Shown here one piece after another: positions 35,447 to 42,604 of a stretch of 42,604 nt of DNA. Numbering within the stretch: position 1 is the stretch's first letter; each line of letters starts with the position of its first letter. The stretch spans positions 1 through 42,604 of the forward strand of contig DAIRDH010000028.1 in assembly GCA_036796255.1 (NCBI GenBank), read 5' to 3'. The position numbers and the translations under genes were made by a program. The notes below the pieces were generated by a model. It was given only the letters and a program-made list of their open reading frames with translations. It searched no databases and was not told the origin of the DNA. Source of the DNA: T3Sed10-241 sp036796255 (GTDB taxonomy: Bacteria; Bacteroidota; Bacteroidia; Flavobacteriales_D; Cryomorphaceae).

Positions 35447-37510
35447 GTGATATCTAGAATTGCCCTGACAGCATTTTCTTTACTTATTTCGCTTGGCCTT
35501 GCTGCTCAGCTCAATGCGAAGTTGGAAATTTCTAACGATAGTGAGAAAATTAATGATGGCCGGGCCAAAGTAGTTGTAAGTGACGGGCAGGCTCCGTATA
35601 CTTTCAAGTGGAGCAATCAAAGTACTCCACTTACCTCCAAAATGTCAAGCGGCCTGGTTGAAGGAAGGCCATTTACTGTGAAGGTTACCGACGCTGCTGG
35701 AGAGACGGTTGAGCTCGAAGCAACGATTAAGGCTGAATCAACAGAGGAAAAGATCAATGCAGTTTTCCTTCCGGTGGTAAATGCCATCAGCGATGTACTG
35801 TTTTGGGATCCCTTTGCCGCTTTTGGAATTTATGATCCGGTGGTGTATGCCACTGAACGCAGGCTATATACTTCTGATCCCGCAGATAAAAGCATCAAGA
35901 GAATTTTCTTGATGCAATGGTATAAAGAAGAAGGAGAGGCCATTGAGCGCGGTGATAGGTTGGCATTGTTGAGGTTCAACACCAATGATACCATGACACT
36001 CTATGCAGAAGAGCCGGGTGCCCTGGAGCGATGGAATATGGTCGGCGAAATGGTTTTTAATATTGACGATCCGGATATGATGGCTCAGGCCAATAGCGGT
36101 GTCATCGGCCGCATCGTTTACGAAGGCCCCCGACCAGTGCTCCATCCCAATGGGGATAAGCGCGCCAATGCCATACCGTTTATTGTCGTGTGGCTTGTGC
36201 TCGGTGCAATTTTCTTTACCCTGCGCATGCGTTTTATCAACGTGCGTGGATTAAAACAATCCCTTGCACTGGTATCAGGAAAATATGATGATCCGTCTAA
36301 CCCTGGTGAAGTGAGCCACTTCCAGGCGCTTACCACTGCATTGTCCGCTACGGTAGGTTTGGGAAATATTGCGGGCGTGGCAGTGGCTATCGTGATAGGA
36401 GGTGCTGGCGCTACATTTTGGATGATTGTGGCCGGGCTCTTGGGCATGGCGAGCAAGTTTGTGGAGTGTACACTTGGCGTGAAATATCGCCTCATTGACG
36501 ACAAAGGTGAAGTATCGGGTGGCCCCATGTATTACCTCAGTCGTGGGCTTGAAAAGCGAAACATGAAAGGCTTGGGCAAGGTATTGGCAGTGCTCTTCGC
36601 AATACTTTGTATAGGAGGAAGTTTTGGCGGAGGAAACATGTTTCAGGCCAATCAGGCTTTCGCCCAAGTGGCTTCAAAGGTTGAAATTTTTCAAGGCAAT
36701 GGAGCCTTATTTGGCGTGATACTCGCGATACTCGTGGGCCTGGTAATTCTTGGAGGCATAAAAAGCATCGCCAAGGTTACTGATAAGATAGTTCCCATCA
36801 TGGTGGTGGTATATGTAGGCGCTGCAATTGTAATTATTCTTATGAACCTGAGTAGTATAGGTCCTGCCTTCAACTCAATTTACGAAGGTGCCTTCGCACC
36901 CTCGGCGCTCAAAGGTGGGGTATTGGGTGTATTGATCATCGGTTTCCAACGCGCTGCATTTTCAAATGAAGCAGGCGTCGGCTCTGCAAGTATTGCCCAC
37001 AGCGCTTCGCGTACTGAGCATCCGGTGAGTGAAGGACTTGTGGCTTTGCTTGAGCCATTTGTAGATACCGTGGTGGTGTGCACCATGACCGCCCTCGTGC
37101 TCATCTTCACCGGGTTTGCAGATGTGACAGGTGGTCTCGATGGCTCCGAACTCACTTCGGCGGCATTCAGTAGCGTCTTTGGATGGTTTGACTGGGTACT
37201 ATTGGTAGCCATTGTCCTTTTTGCATTTTCGACCATGATCAGCTGGTCATATTATGGTCTCAAAGCGTGGGCGTACTTGTTTGGAGGTTCGAAGCGTTCA
37301 GAATACATGTACAAGGCGATTTTCCTTGTATTTGTGGTAATTGGCTCTTCGGTGGGTCTCGGGAGTGTACTCGTATTTTCAGATTTGATGATTCTCGGAA
37401 TGGCCTTCCCGAATATTTTGGGGCTAATTATCATGTCGGGTGAGGTGAGAAAAGATTTAAAATCTTACCTTCATAAAATTAAAACTGGTGAGATAAAGCG
37501 CTTTAAATAG
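35447..37510 (+). CDS. Alanine/glycine:cation symporter (AGCS family) with N-terminal extracytoplasmic extension
   Basis: 687 residues from a GTG. The C-terminal part from about residue 240 is an AGCS-family Na+ or H+ amino acid symporter with about ten membrane segments: HFQALTTALSATVGLGNIAGVAVAI, GASFVECTLG-like KFVECTLGVKYR, GGSFGGGNMFQANQAF, FQRAAFSNEAGVGSASIAHS and GFADVTGGLDG. Ahead of it lies a signal peptide (1-20, ending LAAQ), a SprB-like Ig module (about 25-95, DGQAPYTFKWSN), an amphipathic stretch (KINAVFLPVVNAISDVLFWDPFA) and a region (about 145-215) with the look of a lipoyl/biotinyl-type hybrid fold (WYKEEGEAIERGDRLALL). The attachment lysine is absent. Substrate (Ala, Gly or other) is not fixed. 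Confidence 0.88.
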   Translation: MISRIALTAFSLLISLGLAAQLNAKLEISNDSEKINDGRAKVVVSDGQAPYTFKWSNQSTPLTSKMSSGLVEGRPFTVKVTDAAGETVELEATIKAESTEEKINAVFLPVVNAISDVLFWDPFAAFGIYDPVVYATERRLYTSDPADKSIKRIFLMQWYKEEGEAIERGDRLALLRFNTNDTMTLYAEEPGALERWNMVGEMVFNIDDPDMMAQANSGVIGRIVYEGPRPVLHPNGDKRANAIPFIVVWLVLGAIFFTLRMRFINVRGLKQSLALVSGKYDDPSNPGEVSHFQALTTALSATVGLGNIAGVAVAIVIGGAGATFWMIVAGLLGMASKFVECTLGVKYRLIDDKGEVSGGPMYYLSRGLEKRNMKGLGKVLAVLFAILCIGGSFGGGNMFQANQAFAQVASKVEIFQGNGALFGVILAILVGLVILGGIKSIAKVTDKIVPIMVVVYVGAAIVIILMNLSSIGPAFNSIYEGAFAPSALKGGVLGVLIIGFQRAAFSNEAGVGSASIAHSASRTEHPVSEGLVALLEPFVDTVVVCTMTALVLIFTGFADVTGGLDGSELTSAAFSSVFGWFDWVLLVAIVLFAFSTMISWSYYGLKAWAYLFGGSKRSEYMYKAIFLVFVVIGSSVGLGSVLVFSDLMILGMAFPNILGLIIMSGEVRKDLKSYLHKIKTGEIKRFK

Positions 37511-37543
37511 AAAGATACTTTAACCGCCGGGCAATTGCTGAGC

Positions 37544-38467
37544 ATGTTCCGGAATTTGAGGTCATATTTCGTCCATCATCGGGCTGAACGCTATGGTACC
37601 ATCGCGGTATTGTGTATTTGTTTGCTCATATTTACAGTTGCCCTCGCAGTGCCATACATGGTTCGGCCTGAATTCGATGAAGATGCAAAGCTCAGAGTGC
37701 TTATCGCTGATTTGGAAGAAGCGAGGCAGCCACAGTCAGCTGAGATTACCGATGATCAAAATCCACCAAAAGGCAGTCTTTTCAATTTTGACCCCAATAC
37801 ATTGTCTGATTCTGGCTACACGGCCCTTGGATTCAATCAGCGCGAAATTGGAATATTGAGAAAGTACATGGCTGCAGGTGCCAGCTTTCGCCAAAAGGAC
37901 GACTTCGGCAGACTCTATTTTATGAACGATGCCCGCTTCGATAGCATAAGGCCCTATTTGCTTTTGCCTGAAAAGGCAGAAAAAGTGGAACGCACCTACC
38001 AAAAGGAATCAAAGTCAACGCTGTCATGGTCTGATACAGCCAATGTGTCCTACTACAGCAAACGCCCCATCATTGCCGAGCTCAATACCGCCGATACTAC
38101 CGAGCTCAAGAAGCTTCCCGGTGTTGGATCCTTTTACGCGCGAAGTATCGTGGAGTACCGCGATGCGCTCGGTGGGTTTCACAGCCTGGCCCAGCTTCTC
38201 GAACTTTGGAAAATGACGCCCGACAAAATTGACATGTTTGCCGACAGGATCAGTATCGACCACAATGAGATTGAAAAGATCAAGGTGAATTCCGCAACTA
38301 CACAACGGCTCTCCCAACACCCGTATATCACTTTTGGACTGGCCAATAAAATTGTCACTTACAGGGAAAGCAATGGAAACTACAGAGATGTGAATGCACT
38401 GGTGGAGGCTGGTTTGTTTAATGATGAATTAAGGCTTAAACTTGCACCCTATCTCGATTTTGAATGA
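37544..38467 (+). CDS. Membrane-anchored helix-hairpin-helix (ComEA-like) protein
   Basis: About 307 residues from the ATG at 37544; a TTG at 37535 is the alternative. One N-terminal membrane segment (about 20-40, GTIAVLCICLLIFTVALAVPYMV region) is followed by three helix-hairpin-helix modules of the ComEA kind: a divergent one (about 80-150, NFDPNTLSDSGYTALG), a good one (about 180-235, AELNTADTTELKKLPGVGSFYARSIVEYR) and a third (about 245-305, INSATTQRLSQHPYITFGLANKIV-type). ComEA proteins bind DNA during uptake; no other competence genes are here, so the role in transport is unproven. Its stop overlaps the apt start by 4 bp (ATGA, 38464-38467). Confidence 0.85.
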   Translation: MFRNLRSYFVHHRAERYGTIAVLCICLLIFTVALAVPYMVRPEFDEDAKLRVLIADLEEARQPQSAEITDDQNPPKGSLFNFDPNTLSDSGYTALGFNQREIGILRKYMAAGASFRQKDDFGRLYFMNDARFDSIRPYLLLPEKAEKVERTYQKESKSTLSWSDTANVSYYSKRPIIAELNTADTTELKKLPGVGSFYARSIVEYRDALGGFHSLAQLLELWKMTPDKIDMFADRISIDHNEIEKIKVNSATTQRLSQHPYITFGLANKIVTYRESNGNYRDVNALVEAGLFNDELRLKLAPYLDFE

Positions 38468-39000
38468 AGAATCTTCGCGAAGAACTGGAAAAAACAGTGC
38501 GCACTGTGCCCGATTTTCCCAAAAAGGGCATACACTTTAAAGACATTACGCCTATTCTTGAATCACCCGTACTCAGCCGCGCGGTGATTATGGAATTTGT
38601 AAAGCGCTTTGAAGGTGTGCAAATCGATGCGGTGGCGGGCATTGAAAGCCGCGGTTTCCTTTATGGACTGCCGCTGGCCATGGAACTCAATGTGCCATTC
38701 ATCGTGATGCGCAAAAAAGGGAAGCTGCCTGCTCAAACAGTTTCCTACAGTTACGCGTTAGAATATGGAACAGCCGAAATCGAGGTACACCGAGGCTCTG
38801 TGAAGAAAGGAATGAATGTGCTGGTACACGATGATTTGCTCGCTACGGGAGGCACGGCTTGCGCCGCCGCCGAACTGATAAGGCTGGAAAATGGCAACAT
38901 CGCAGGATTTTCATTTCTCATTGAGCTCGATGCGCTTGAAGGAAGGCAGCGACTGCTGGAATACGACAAGCCCGTTTTGAGTTTGCTACACTGTAGCTAA
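38464..39000 (+). CDS. apt: Adenine phosphoribosyltransferase
   Basis: 178 residues, the standard size. Converts adenine and PRPP to AMP in purine salvage. Visible: DFPKKGIHFKDITPIL at the N-terminus, GIESRGFLYGLPLAMEL, the MRKKGKLPAQTVSYSYALEYG hood region, and the PRPP-binding loop VLVHDDLLATGGTACAAAELI. Its ATG overlaps the stop of the helix-hairpin-helix gene, so the two are translationally coupled. Confidence 0.96.
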   Translation: MKNLREELEKTVRTVPDFPKKGIHFKDITPILESPVLSRAVIMEFVKRFEGVQIDAVAGIESRGFLYGLPLAMELNVPFIVMRKKGKLPAQTVSYSYALEYGTAEIEVHRGSVKKGMNVLVHDDLLATGGTACAAAELIRLENGNIAGFSFLIELDALEGRQRLLEYDKPVLSLLHCS

Positions 39001-39029
39001 AGATTGCACCATCAACTGAATTAATACAT

Positions 39030-40172
39030 ATGCATACTGAACTTACTGAAAATCAAAGGATGATTGCGCAAATGGTGCGCGACTTTGGTGAAAAAGAAAT
39101 ACGCCCACACTTTATGGAGTGGGATGAAGACCAACACTTTCCGGTGGAAACCATGAAGAAAATGGGCGAGCTTGGCTTGCTCGGGGTGTTGGTGCCTGAG
39201 GCCTATGGCGGGAGCGGTTTTGGTTATTATGAATACTACACCGCCGTATCGGAAGTGGCACGCATTTGCGGATCAATTGGCCTATCGGTTGCGGCGCACA
39301 ACTCGCTTTGCACTGGCCATATTTTGCAATTCGGAAGCGAAGAGCAAAAGAAAAAATGGTTGCCCAAACTCGCATCCGGAAACTGGATTGGCGCCTGGGG
39401 CCTTACGGAAAGTAATACTGGAAGTGATGCGCTGCGCATGAAGACCACTGCTGTAAAAGATGGCGACCACTATGTACTCAATGGCACAAAGAACTGGATC
39501 ACTCACGGCATCAGCGGCGACGTAGCTGTGGTGCTGGTGCGCACTGGCGACCTGCTCGACACGCGCGGCATTACTGCAATTGTAGTAGAGCGTGGAACAC
39601 CAGGTTTCAAAGCGGGCAATAAAGAAAACAAGCTGGGCATGCGCGCCAGCGAAACCGCTGAATTGATTTTTGAAGATTGCCGCGTACCCGCAGCCAATGT
39701 GCTCGGAGAAGTTGGCGAAGGCTTTATTCAAGCCATGAAAGTACTCGACGGTGGACGTATTTCCATAGCAGCCCTCTCGGTAGGCATTGCCAAAGGCGCT
39801 TACGATGCAGCATTGAAATACAGCAAGGAGCGCGAGCAATTTGGTAAGCCTATTTCGCAGTTTCAGGCCATCTCTTTCAAACTTGCCGACATGGCAACCG
39901 ATATTGAAGTCTCAGAATTGCTCACTCTGCAAGCAGCTGACTTTAAAAATCGCGGCAAGGAAGTGACCAAGATTTCGGCTATGGCCAAGTATTACGCGAG
40001 CGAAGCTTGTGTGCGCATCGCTACTGATGCTGTGCAGATATTTGGAGGCTACGGCTACACCAAAGATTTTCCTGTAGAGAAGTTTTACCGCGATAGCAAG
40101 CTTTGCACCATTGGAGAAGGCACCAGCGAAATTCAAAAATTGGTGATTTCGAGAAAAATTCTCACTGAGTAG
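39030..40172 (+). CDS. Acyl-CoA dehydrogenase (short-chain type)
   Basis: 380 residues, soluble FAD enzyme introducing the alpha-beta double bond in acyl-CoA beta-oxidation. The family blocks are present: GAWGLTESNTGSDALRMKTTA (FAD binding), NGTKNWITHGISGDVAVV, FKAGNKENKLGMRASETAELIFEDCRVP, REQFGKPISQFQAISFKLADM, QIFGGYGYTKDFPVEKFYRDSKL and the catalytic Glu in IGEGTSEIQKL. The chain length preferred (butyryl versus medium or branched) cannot be told. 29 bp after apt, monocistronic or end of a unit; the strong rpsU promoter follows. Confidence 0.93.
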   Translation: MHTELTENQRMIAQMVRDFGEKEIRPHFMEWDEDQHFPVETMKKMGELGLLGVLVPEAYGGSGFGYYEYYTAVSEVARICGSIGLSVAAHNSLCTGHILQFGSEEQKKKWLPKLASGNWIGAWGLTESNTGSDALRMKTTAVKDGDHYVLNGTKNWITHGISGDVAVVLVRTGDLLDTRGITAIVVERGTPGFKAGNKENKLGMRASETAELIFEDCRVPAANVLGEVGEGFIQAMKVLDGGRISIAALSVGIAKGAYDAALKYSKEREQFGKPISQFQAISFKLADMATDIEVSELLTLQAADFKNRGKEVTKISAMAKYYASEACVRIATDAVQIFGGYGYTKDFPVEKFYRDSKLCTIGEGTSEIQKLVISRKILTE

Positions 40173-40173
40173 T

Positions 40174-40202
40174 TTGAAAATCTCGAATATTACCTATATT
40201 TG
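40174..40202 (+). promoter_or_regulatory. Bacteroidota-type promoter of rpsU
   Basis: TTG (40174-40176, within TTTG) and TATATTTG (40195-40202) are spaced by 18 nt, a full consensus match just after the acyl-CoA dehydrogenase stop. Transcription would start near 40209, about 24 nt before the ATG. Confidence 0.85.
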
Positions 40203-40217
40203 CGCTCTCAAAAATAA

Positions 40218-40223
40218 AAGGAG
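40218..40223 (+). promoter_or_regulatory. Strong Shine-Dalgarno sequence of rpsU
   Basis: AAGGAG, 9 nt before the ATG at 40233, in a phylum where most mRNAs lack one because bS21 helps bury the 16S anti-SD in the ribosome. In Flavobacterium johnsoniae, the rpsU message carries an SD and bS21 synthesis is self-regulated through it. The same arrangement here suggests the same feedback. Confidence 0.8.
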
Positions 40224-40232
40224 ATAAATAAT

Positions 40233-40424
40233 ATGCTAATTGTTCCTGTAAAAGAAGGCGAAAACATCGAAAGAGCCCTTAAAAAGTTTAAAAAGAAGTT
40301 TGACCGCACAGGTGTAATTAAAGAATTACGTTCGCGTCAGCAATTTATCAAACCTTCTGTGATAAACCGCCAACAGAAGTTGAAGGCAGTTTACGCAAAT
40401 AAAATGCGCGCAATGGAGGAATAA
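40233..40424 (+). CDS. rpsU: 30S ribosomal protein bS21
   Basis: 63 residues, standard. bS21 sits near the anti-Shine-Dalgarno end of 16S rRNA in the small subunit. The sequence has the family core VPVKEGENIERALKKFKKKFDRTG and the basic helical middle, and ends AMEE. It has a strong promoter and a strong Shine-Dalgarno site and is followed directly by a terminator, so it is transcribed alone. Confidence 0.97.
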   Translation: MLIVPVKEGENIERALKKFKKKFDRTGVIKELRSRQQFIKPSVINRQQKLKAVYANKMRAMEE

Positions 40425-40448
40425 ACCCTCCAAAAACCCCATATTTAG

Positions 40449-40473
40449 AGCAGGATTTTAATCCTGCTTTTTT
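40449..40473 (+). terminator. Intrinsic terminator after rpsU
   Basis: AGCAGGAT (40449-40456) pairs with ATCCTGCT (40461-40468) and ends in TTTTTT. It abuts the ATG of the recombinase at 40474, so the recombinase mRNA must come from readthrough of this hairpin or from a promoter hidden in rpsU. Confidence 0.88.
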
Positions 40474-41355
40474 ATGCTCCAAAAATTCCTCGATTACCTT
40501 CTTTACGAAAAGCGTTACAGCCTTCATACGGTCAAAGCCTATGAGTCTGATCTGGTGCAGCTCAGGGATTACCTGGAGCTGAGTCTCGACATTAACGATA
40601 TGCAAGAGGTAGAATCTGTGCATATACGGTCATGGGTGGCTGCGCTGATGGGGGAGGGACTGTCATCGAGGTCTATTGCCAGAAAAATGAGTGCGGCCAA
40701 GGCATACTTCAAGTGGATGATGAAGTTTCACGGCTTGCCACTCAATCCGGCCAAAGGTGTTTCAGTGCCGAAAGCATCCAAGCGCTTGCCAATAAATCTT
40801 GAGGAGGAGCAAATGGACGGCCTCATTCCAGTTCAGATTTTTCCTGATTCATACGAGGGTATTAGGGATCGGGCAGTGCTCGAATTGTTTTATCATACCG
40901 GCATGCGCTCAGCTGAATTGATCGATTTAAAAATTTCTTCGGTTGATTTTCAGCACGGGACAATAAAGGTGCTTGGGAAGCGAAACAAGGAACGAATGGT
41001 GCCCGTAAGTCAGTCAGTGCTCCATGTATTGTCTATGTATTTGAATTCCCGTATTGAGCTGGCAGACATCAAAAATCCTGCCTGTTTTTTTTTAACTGGC
41101 AAGGGTGTAAAACTCTATCCAAAACTTGTATACCGTTTGGTTAATCACTACATTGGCCAGGTCAGTTCGCTCCAAAAAAAGAGTCCCCACGTGTTGAGAC
41201 ACACCTTTGCAACCCATATGCTCAACAGGGGGGCTGACCTGAATGCCATCAAAGAGTTGCTAGGCCATGCTTCTCTCGCGGCAACTCAAGTTTACACGCA
41301 CAATAGTATCGAGCAGCTGAAAGAAGTTCACCGCAAAGCCCATCCAAAAGGCTGA
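40474..41355 (+). CDS. xerC: Site-specific tyrosine recombinase XerC/XerD
   Basis: 293 residues, the usual length. An N-terminal SAM-like core-binding domain (about 1-85) precedes the catalytic domain with all active-site residues: R145 (HTGMRSAEL), K169 (VLGKRNKERMVPV), H239 and R242 (HVLRHTFATHML), H265 (LLGHASL) and the nucleophile Y274 (TQVYTHNS). XerC/D resolves chromosome dimers at dif; XerC and XerD are hard to separate by eye, so the letter is tentative. No mobile element surrounds it, which favours the housekeeping role. Its start touches the rpsU terminator, and hpf follows 31 bp later. Confidence 0.88.
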   Translation: MLQKFLDYLLYEKRYSLHTVKAYESDLVQLRDYLELSLDINDMQEVESVHIRSWVAALMGEGLSSRSIARKMSAAKAYFKWMMKFHGLPLNPAKGVSVPKASKRLPINLEEEQMDGLIPVQIFPDSYEGIRDRAVLELFYHTGMRSAELIDLKISSVDFQHGTIKVLGKRNKERMVPVSQSVLHVLSMYLNSRIELADIKNPACFFLTGKGVKLYPKLVYRLVNHYIGQVSSLQKKSPHVLRHTFATHMLNRGADLNAIKELLGHASLAATQVYTHNSIEQLKEVHRKAHPKG

Positions 41356-41386
41356 GCATATTTATTAACCTAAAACCTGAACGACT

Positions 41387-41689
41387 ATGCAAATTAGTGT
41401 TCATTCCATCCAATTCAAAGCGGATGGCAAACTCATCGACTTCATCAAGTCAAAATTGGGCAAATTAGAGAACTTTCACGACAAGCTGATCAGTGCGGAA
41501 GTCTTTCTAAAGCTCGACAAGAACCACGAAGAAGGCAACAAAATCACTGAAATTAAAATCAACATCCCCGGTAAGGAGCTTTTTGCCAAAAGGCAATCGC
41601 CCTCATTCGAAGAGGCTACTGATAAAGTGGTCGAGGCATTGCGGAGGCAAATCAGGAAAGCCAAAGGCAAACAAATGATGGCTGCATAA
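41387..41689 (+). CDS. hpf: Ribosome hibernation-promoting factor (short HPF/RaiA type)
   Basis: 100 residues. HPF/RaiA-family proteins bind the 30S subunit at the mRNA and tRNA sites in stationary phase and silence or pair ribosomes. The fold pattern is visible: beta ISVHSIQFKADGKLIDFIKSKL, then AEVFLKL, EIKINIPGKELFAKRQSPSFEEATDKVVEALRRQIRKAKGK. It lacks the C-terminal dimerisation domain of long HPF. It is placed after xerC and before the tRNA-tuf operon, with a terminator of its own. Confidence 0.92.
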   Translation: MQISVHSIQFKADGKLIDFIKSKLGKLENFHDKLISAEVFLKLDKNHEEGNKITEIKINIPGKELFAKRQSPSFEEATDKVVEALRRQIRKAKGKQMMAA

Positions 41690-41714
41690 GCCAATTTAAA
41701 TTTTCAAATAGTTG

Positions 41715-41740
41715 AACGCCACCGCCAGGTGGCGTTTTTA
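41715..41740 (+). terminator. Intrinsic terminator after hpf
   Basis: AACGCCACC (41715-41723) pairs with GGTGGCGTT (41728-41736) over GCCA, followed by a T-run, 25 bp past the hpf stop. Confidence 0.9.
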
Positions 41741-42067
41741 GTTTATACCAGCCAGATCCAAGCTTCCTTCAACGAAATATTGTCAAGCCAGCCTTTCGGA
41801 AATGACCGTATTCTCAAAGGCTTCCTTTTGATTGAAATCACCGCATCGCTTTATCAAAAAATGACAACACCGCTGGAAAGCTGTAGTGTGCCAATACCAT
41901 TTAAGCGAGATTTAGGCGGAAATTGAAGATGGTACAGATTGTCTATCAAATTGTGTAAAAAAATGAAAATAAGTAAGTTATGCTTTTTCCCTTCAACGAT
42001 CATGTTGTCAAATAGCAGGGGTGTTGAGAATTTTTCATAAAGCTTCATTTTCAACGGAAAACTTTTA
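41741..42067. other. Intergenic region before the tRNA-tuf operon
   Basis: AT-rich spacer with no convincing gene. Short ORFs exist on both strands (for example a minus-strand one at 41854-42114) but they run into the tRNA promoter and lack recognisable sequence. I see no repeats or RNA. Confidence 0.5.
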
Positions 42068-42075
42068 TACATTTG
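42068..42075 (+). promoter_or_regulatory. Candidate -7 box of the tRNA-tuf operon
   Basis: TACATTTG matches TAnnTTTG; no TTG stands 17-23 nt upstream, so the -33 is weak. It would start transcription near 42082, about 57 nt before the first tRNA. Confidence 0.5.
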
Positions 42076-42078
42076 CAG

Positions 42079-42122
42079 ACCTTTTACGAAAAGGTAGGAC
42101 ATCGTGTCCGACACGTTCTTTT
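42079..42122 (+). promoter_or_regulatory. Two small hairpins and a T-run in the leader of the tRNA-tuf operon
   Basis: ACCTTTT (42079-42085) pairs with AAAAGGT (42089-42095) over ACG. GGACA (42097-42101) pairs with TGTCC (42105-42109), and CGTG (42103-42106) can instead pair with CACG (42112-42115). TTCTTTTTT follows. This could be an attenuator-like leader or a plain processing region; see findings. Confidence 0.4.
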
Positions 42123-42138
42123 TTGATATTAATTTAGT

Positions 42139-42212
42139 GCCGATGTAGCTCAGCTGGCTAGAGCAGCTGATTTGTAATCAGCAGGTCGTGGGTTCGAGTC
42201 CCTCCATCGGCT
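42139..42212 (+). tRNA. tRNA-Thr(TGT)
   Basis: Full cloverleaf: acceptor GCCGATG/CATCGGC, anticodon stem GCTGA/TCAGC with loop TTTGTAA (anticodon TGT), T-loop GTTCGAGTC. No CCA is encoded. First gene of the four-tRNA-tuf operon. Confidence 0.96.
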
Positions 42213-42229
42213 CACTTGGAAACTAAATT

Positions 42230-42311
42230 GGGGAAATACTCAAGCGGTCAACGAGGACAGACTGTAAATCTGTTGCCAACGGCTTCGTAGGTTCGAATCC
42301 TGCTTTCCCCA
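42230..42311 (+). tRNA. tRNA-Tyr(GTA)
   Basis: Acceptor GGGGAAA/TTTCCCC, anticodon stem ACAGA/TCTGT with loop CTGTAAA (anticodon GTA) and the long variable arm typical of bacterial tRNA-Tyr; T-loop GTTCGAATC. CCA is not encoded. Confidence 0.95.
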
Positions 42312-42335
42312 CTTTTATTTTCCACTTAATTACAA

Positions 42336-42409
<74 letters not shown>

Positions 42410-42421
42410 GACTTTTTTTAA

Positions 42422-42493
42422 GCCGATGTAGCTCAGGGGTAGAGCGCTTCCTTGGTAAGGAAGAGGTCACGGGTTCAATTCCCGTCATTGGCT
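42422..42493 (+). tRNA. tRNA-Thr(GGT)
   Basis: Acceptor GCCGATG/CATTGGC (one G-T pair), anticodon stem CTTCC/GGAAG with loop TTGGTAA (anticodon GGT), T-loop GTTCAATTC. Its acceptor and D arm resemble the first tRNA-Thr, suggesting duplication. CCA is not encoded. Confidence 0.95.
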
Positions 42494-42554
42494 CAACTAC
42501 GGCACTATTGCAACTTGATATAAAGAACAAAATAACCACTTAAATTTCCTAGCT

Positions 42555-42604
42555 ATGGCTAAAGAAACATTCGACCGCTCCAAGCCGCACCTTAACATAG
42601 GTAC
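42555..42604 (+). CDS. tuf: Elongation factor Tu (5' end only)
   Basis: Only 16 complete codons are in the window, MAKETFDRSKPHLNIG, the well-known N-terminus of EF-Tu just before its first GTP-binding loop. EF-Tu carries aminoacyl-tRNA to the ribosome. It lies 61 bp after tRNA-Thr(GGT), as in the E. coli tRNA-tufB operon. The rest of the gene is beyond the window. Confidence 0.92.
   Translation, partial: MAKETFDRSKPHLNIG

Noticed and set aside
40474..41355. Tyrosine recombinase as sign of an integrative element
   Set aside because: It has XerC/D length and lies among housekeeping genes; no att-site duplication was seen at the nearby tRNAs and no other mobile genes are present.
41854..42114. 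86-codon minus-strand ORF before the tRNAs
   Set aside because: It contains the tRNA operon promoter and hairpins and has no family resemblance; probably chance in AT-rich DNA.

Overview
The window reads as a chromosomal segment of a marine or environmental Bacteroidota bacterium, probably Flavobacteriia. The evidence is type IX secretion (T9SS) cargo with type A and type B C-terminal sorting domains, a PorE-like T9SS outer-membrane/periplasmic protein, a fused SecDF, type III glutamine synthetase, the Bacteroidota forms of PyrF and PurM, a DUF2851 protein, and promoters of the TTG-N17-21-TAnnTTTG type. I see no prophage, integron, CRISPR array or insertion sequence; the left part is an accessory surface-protein region and the rest is mostly housekeeping.

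Left part (1-17.7 kb, all minus strand, so it reads right to left): an ECF sigma factor overlaps a membrane-anchored PKD protein that looks like its anti-sigma partner and ends in a sequence resembling a T9SS type B sorting domain. After a terminator and a fresh promoter comes a giant (about 3070-residue) repeat adhesin, then an unrecognised 144-residue secreted protein, a 1258-residue multidomain surface protein, the lipoprotein transferase Lgt, and a secreted endonuclease/exonuclease/phosphatase-family protein cut by the window edge.

Middle (17.9-30.6 kb): malate dehydrogenase (plus), a short intergenic repeat patch, an FG-GAP/VCBS secreted protein (minus) with a type A sorting domain, then on the plus strand SecDF, TatA, a Na+/Ca2+ exchanger-family protein, GlnN (GSIII) and the PorE-like protein. 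Most units are bounded by clear intrinsic terminators.

Right part (30.7-42.6 kb, all plus): purM-prfA-pyrF-DUF2851-pspC packed with small gaps or overlaps; an alanine/glycine:cation symporter with an unusual N-terminal extracytoplasmic extension; a membrane-anchored helix-hairpin-helix protein coupled to apt; an acyl-CoA dehydrogenase; rpsU with a strong Shine-Dalgarno sequence (rare in this phylum); a XerC/D recombinase; a hibernation-promoting factor; and the tRNA-Thr(TGT)-Tyr(GTA)-Gly(TCC)-Thr(GGT)-tuf operon, in the same order as the classic E. coli thrU-tyrU-glyT-thrT-tufB operon, truncated by the window end.

The most promising candidate for something undescribed is the sigma factor plus sorting-domain-mimicking membrane protein placed directly upstream of giant T9SS cargo that has no adjacent PorP/SprF partner.
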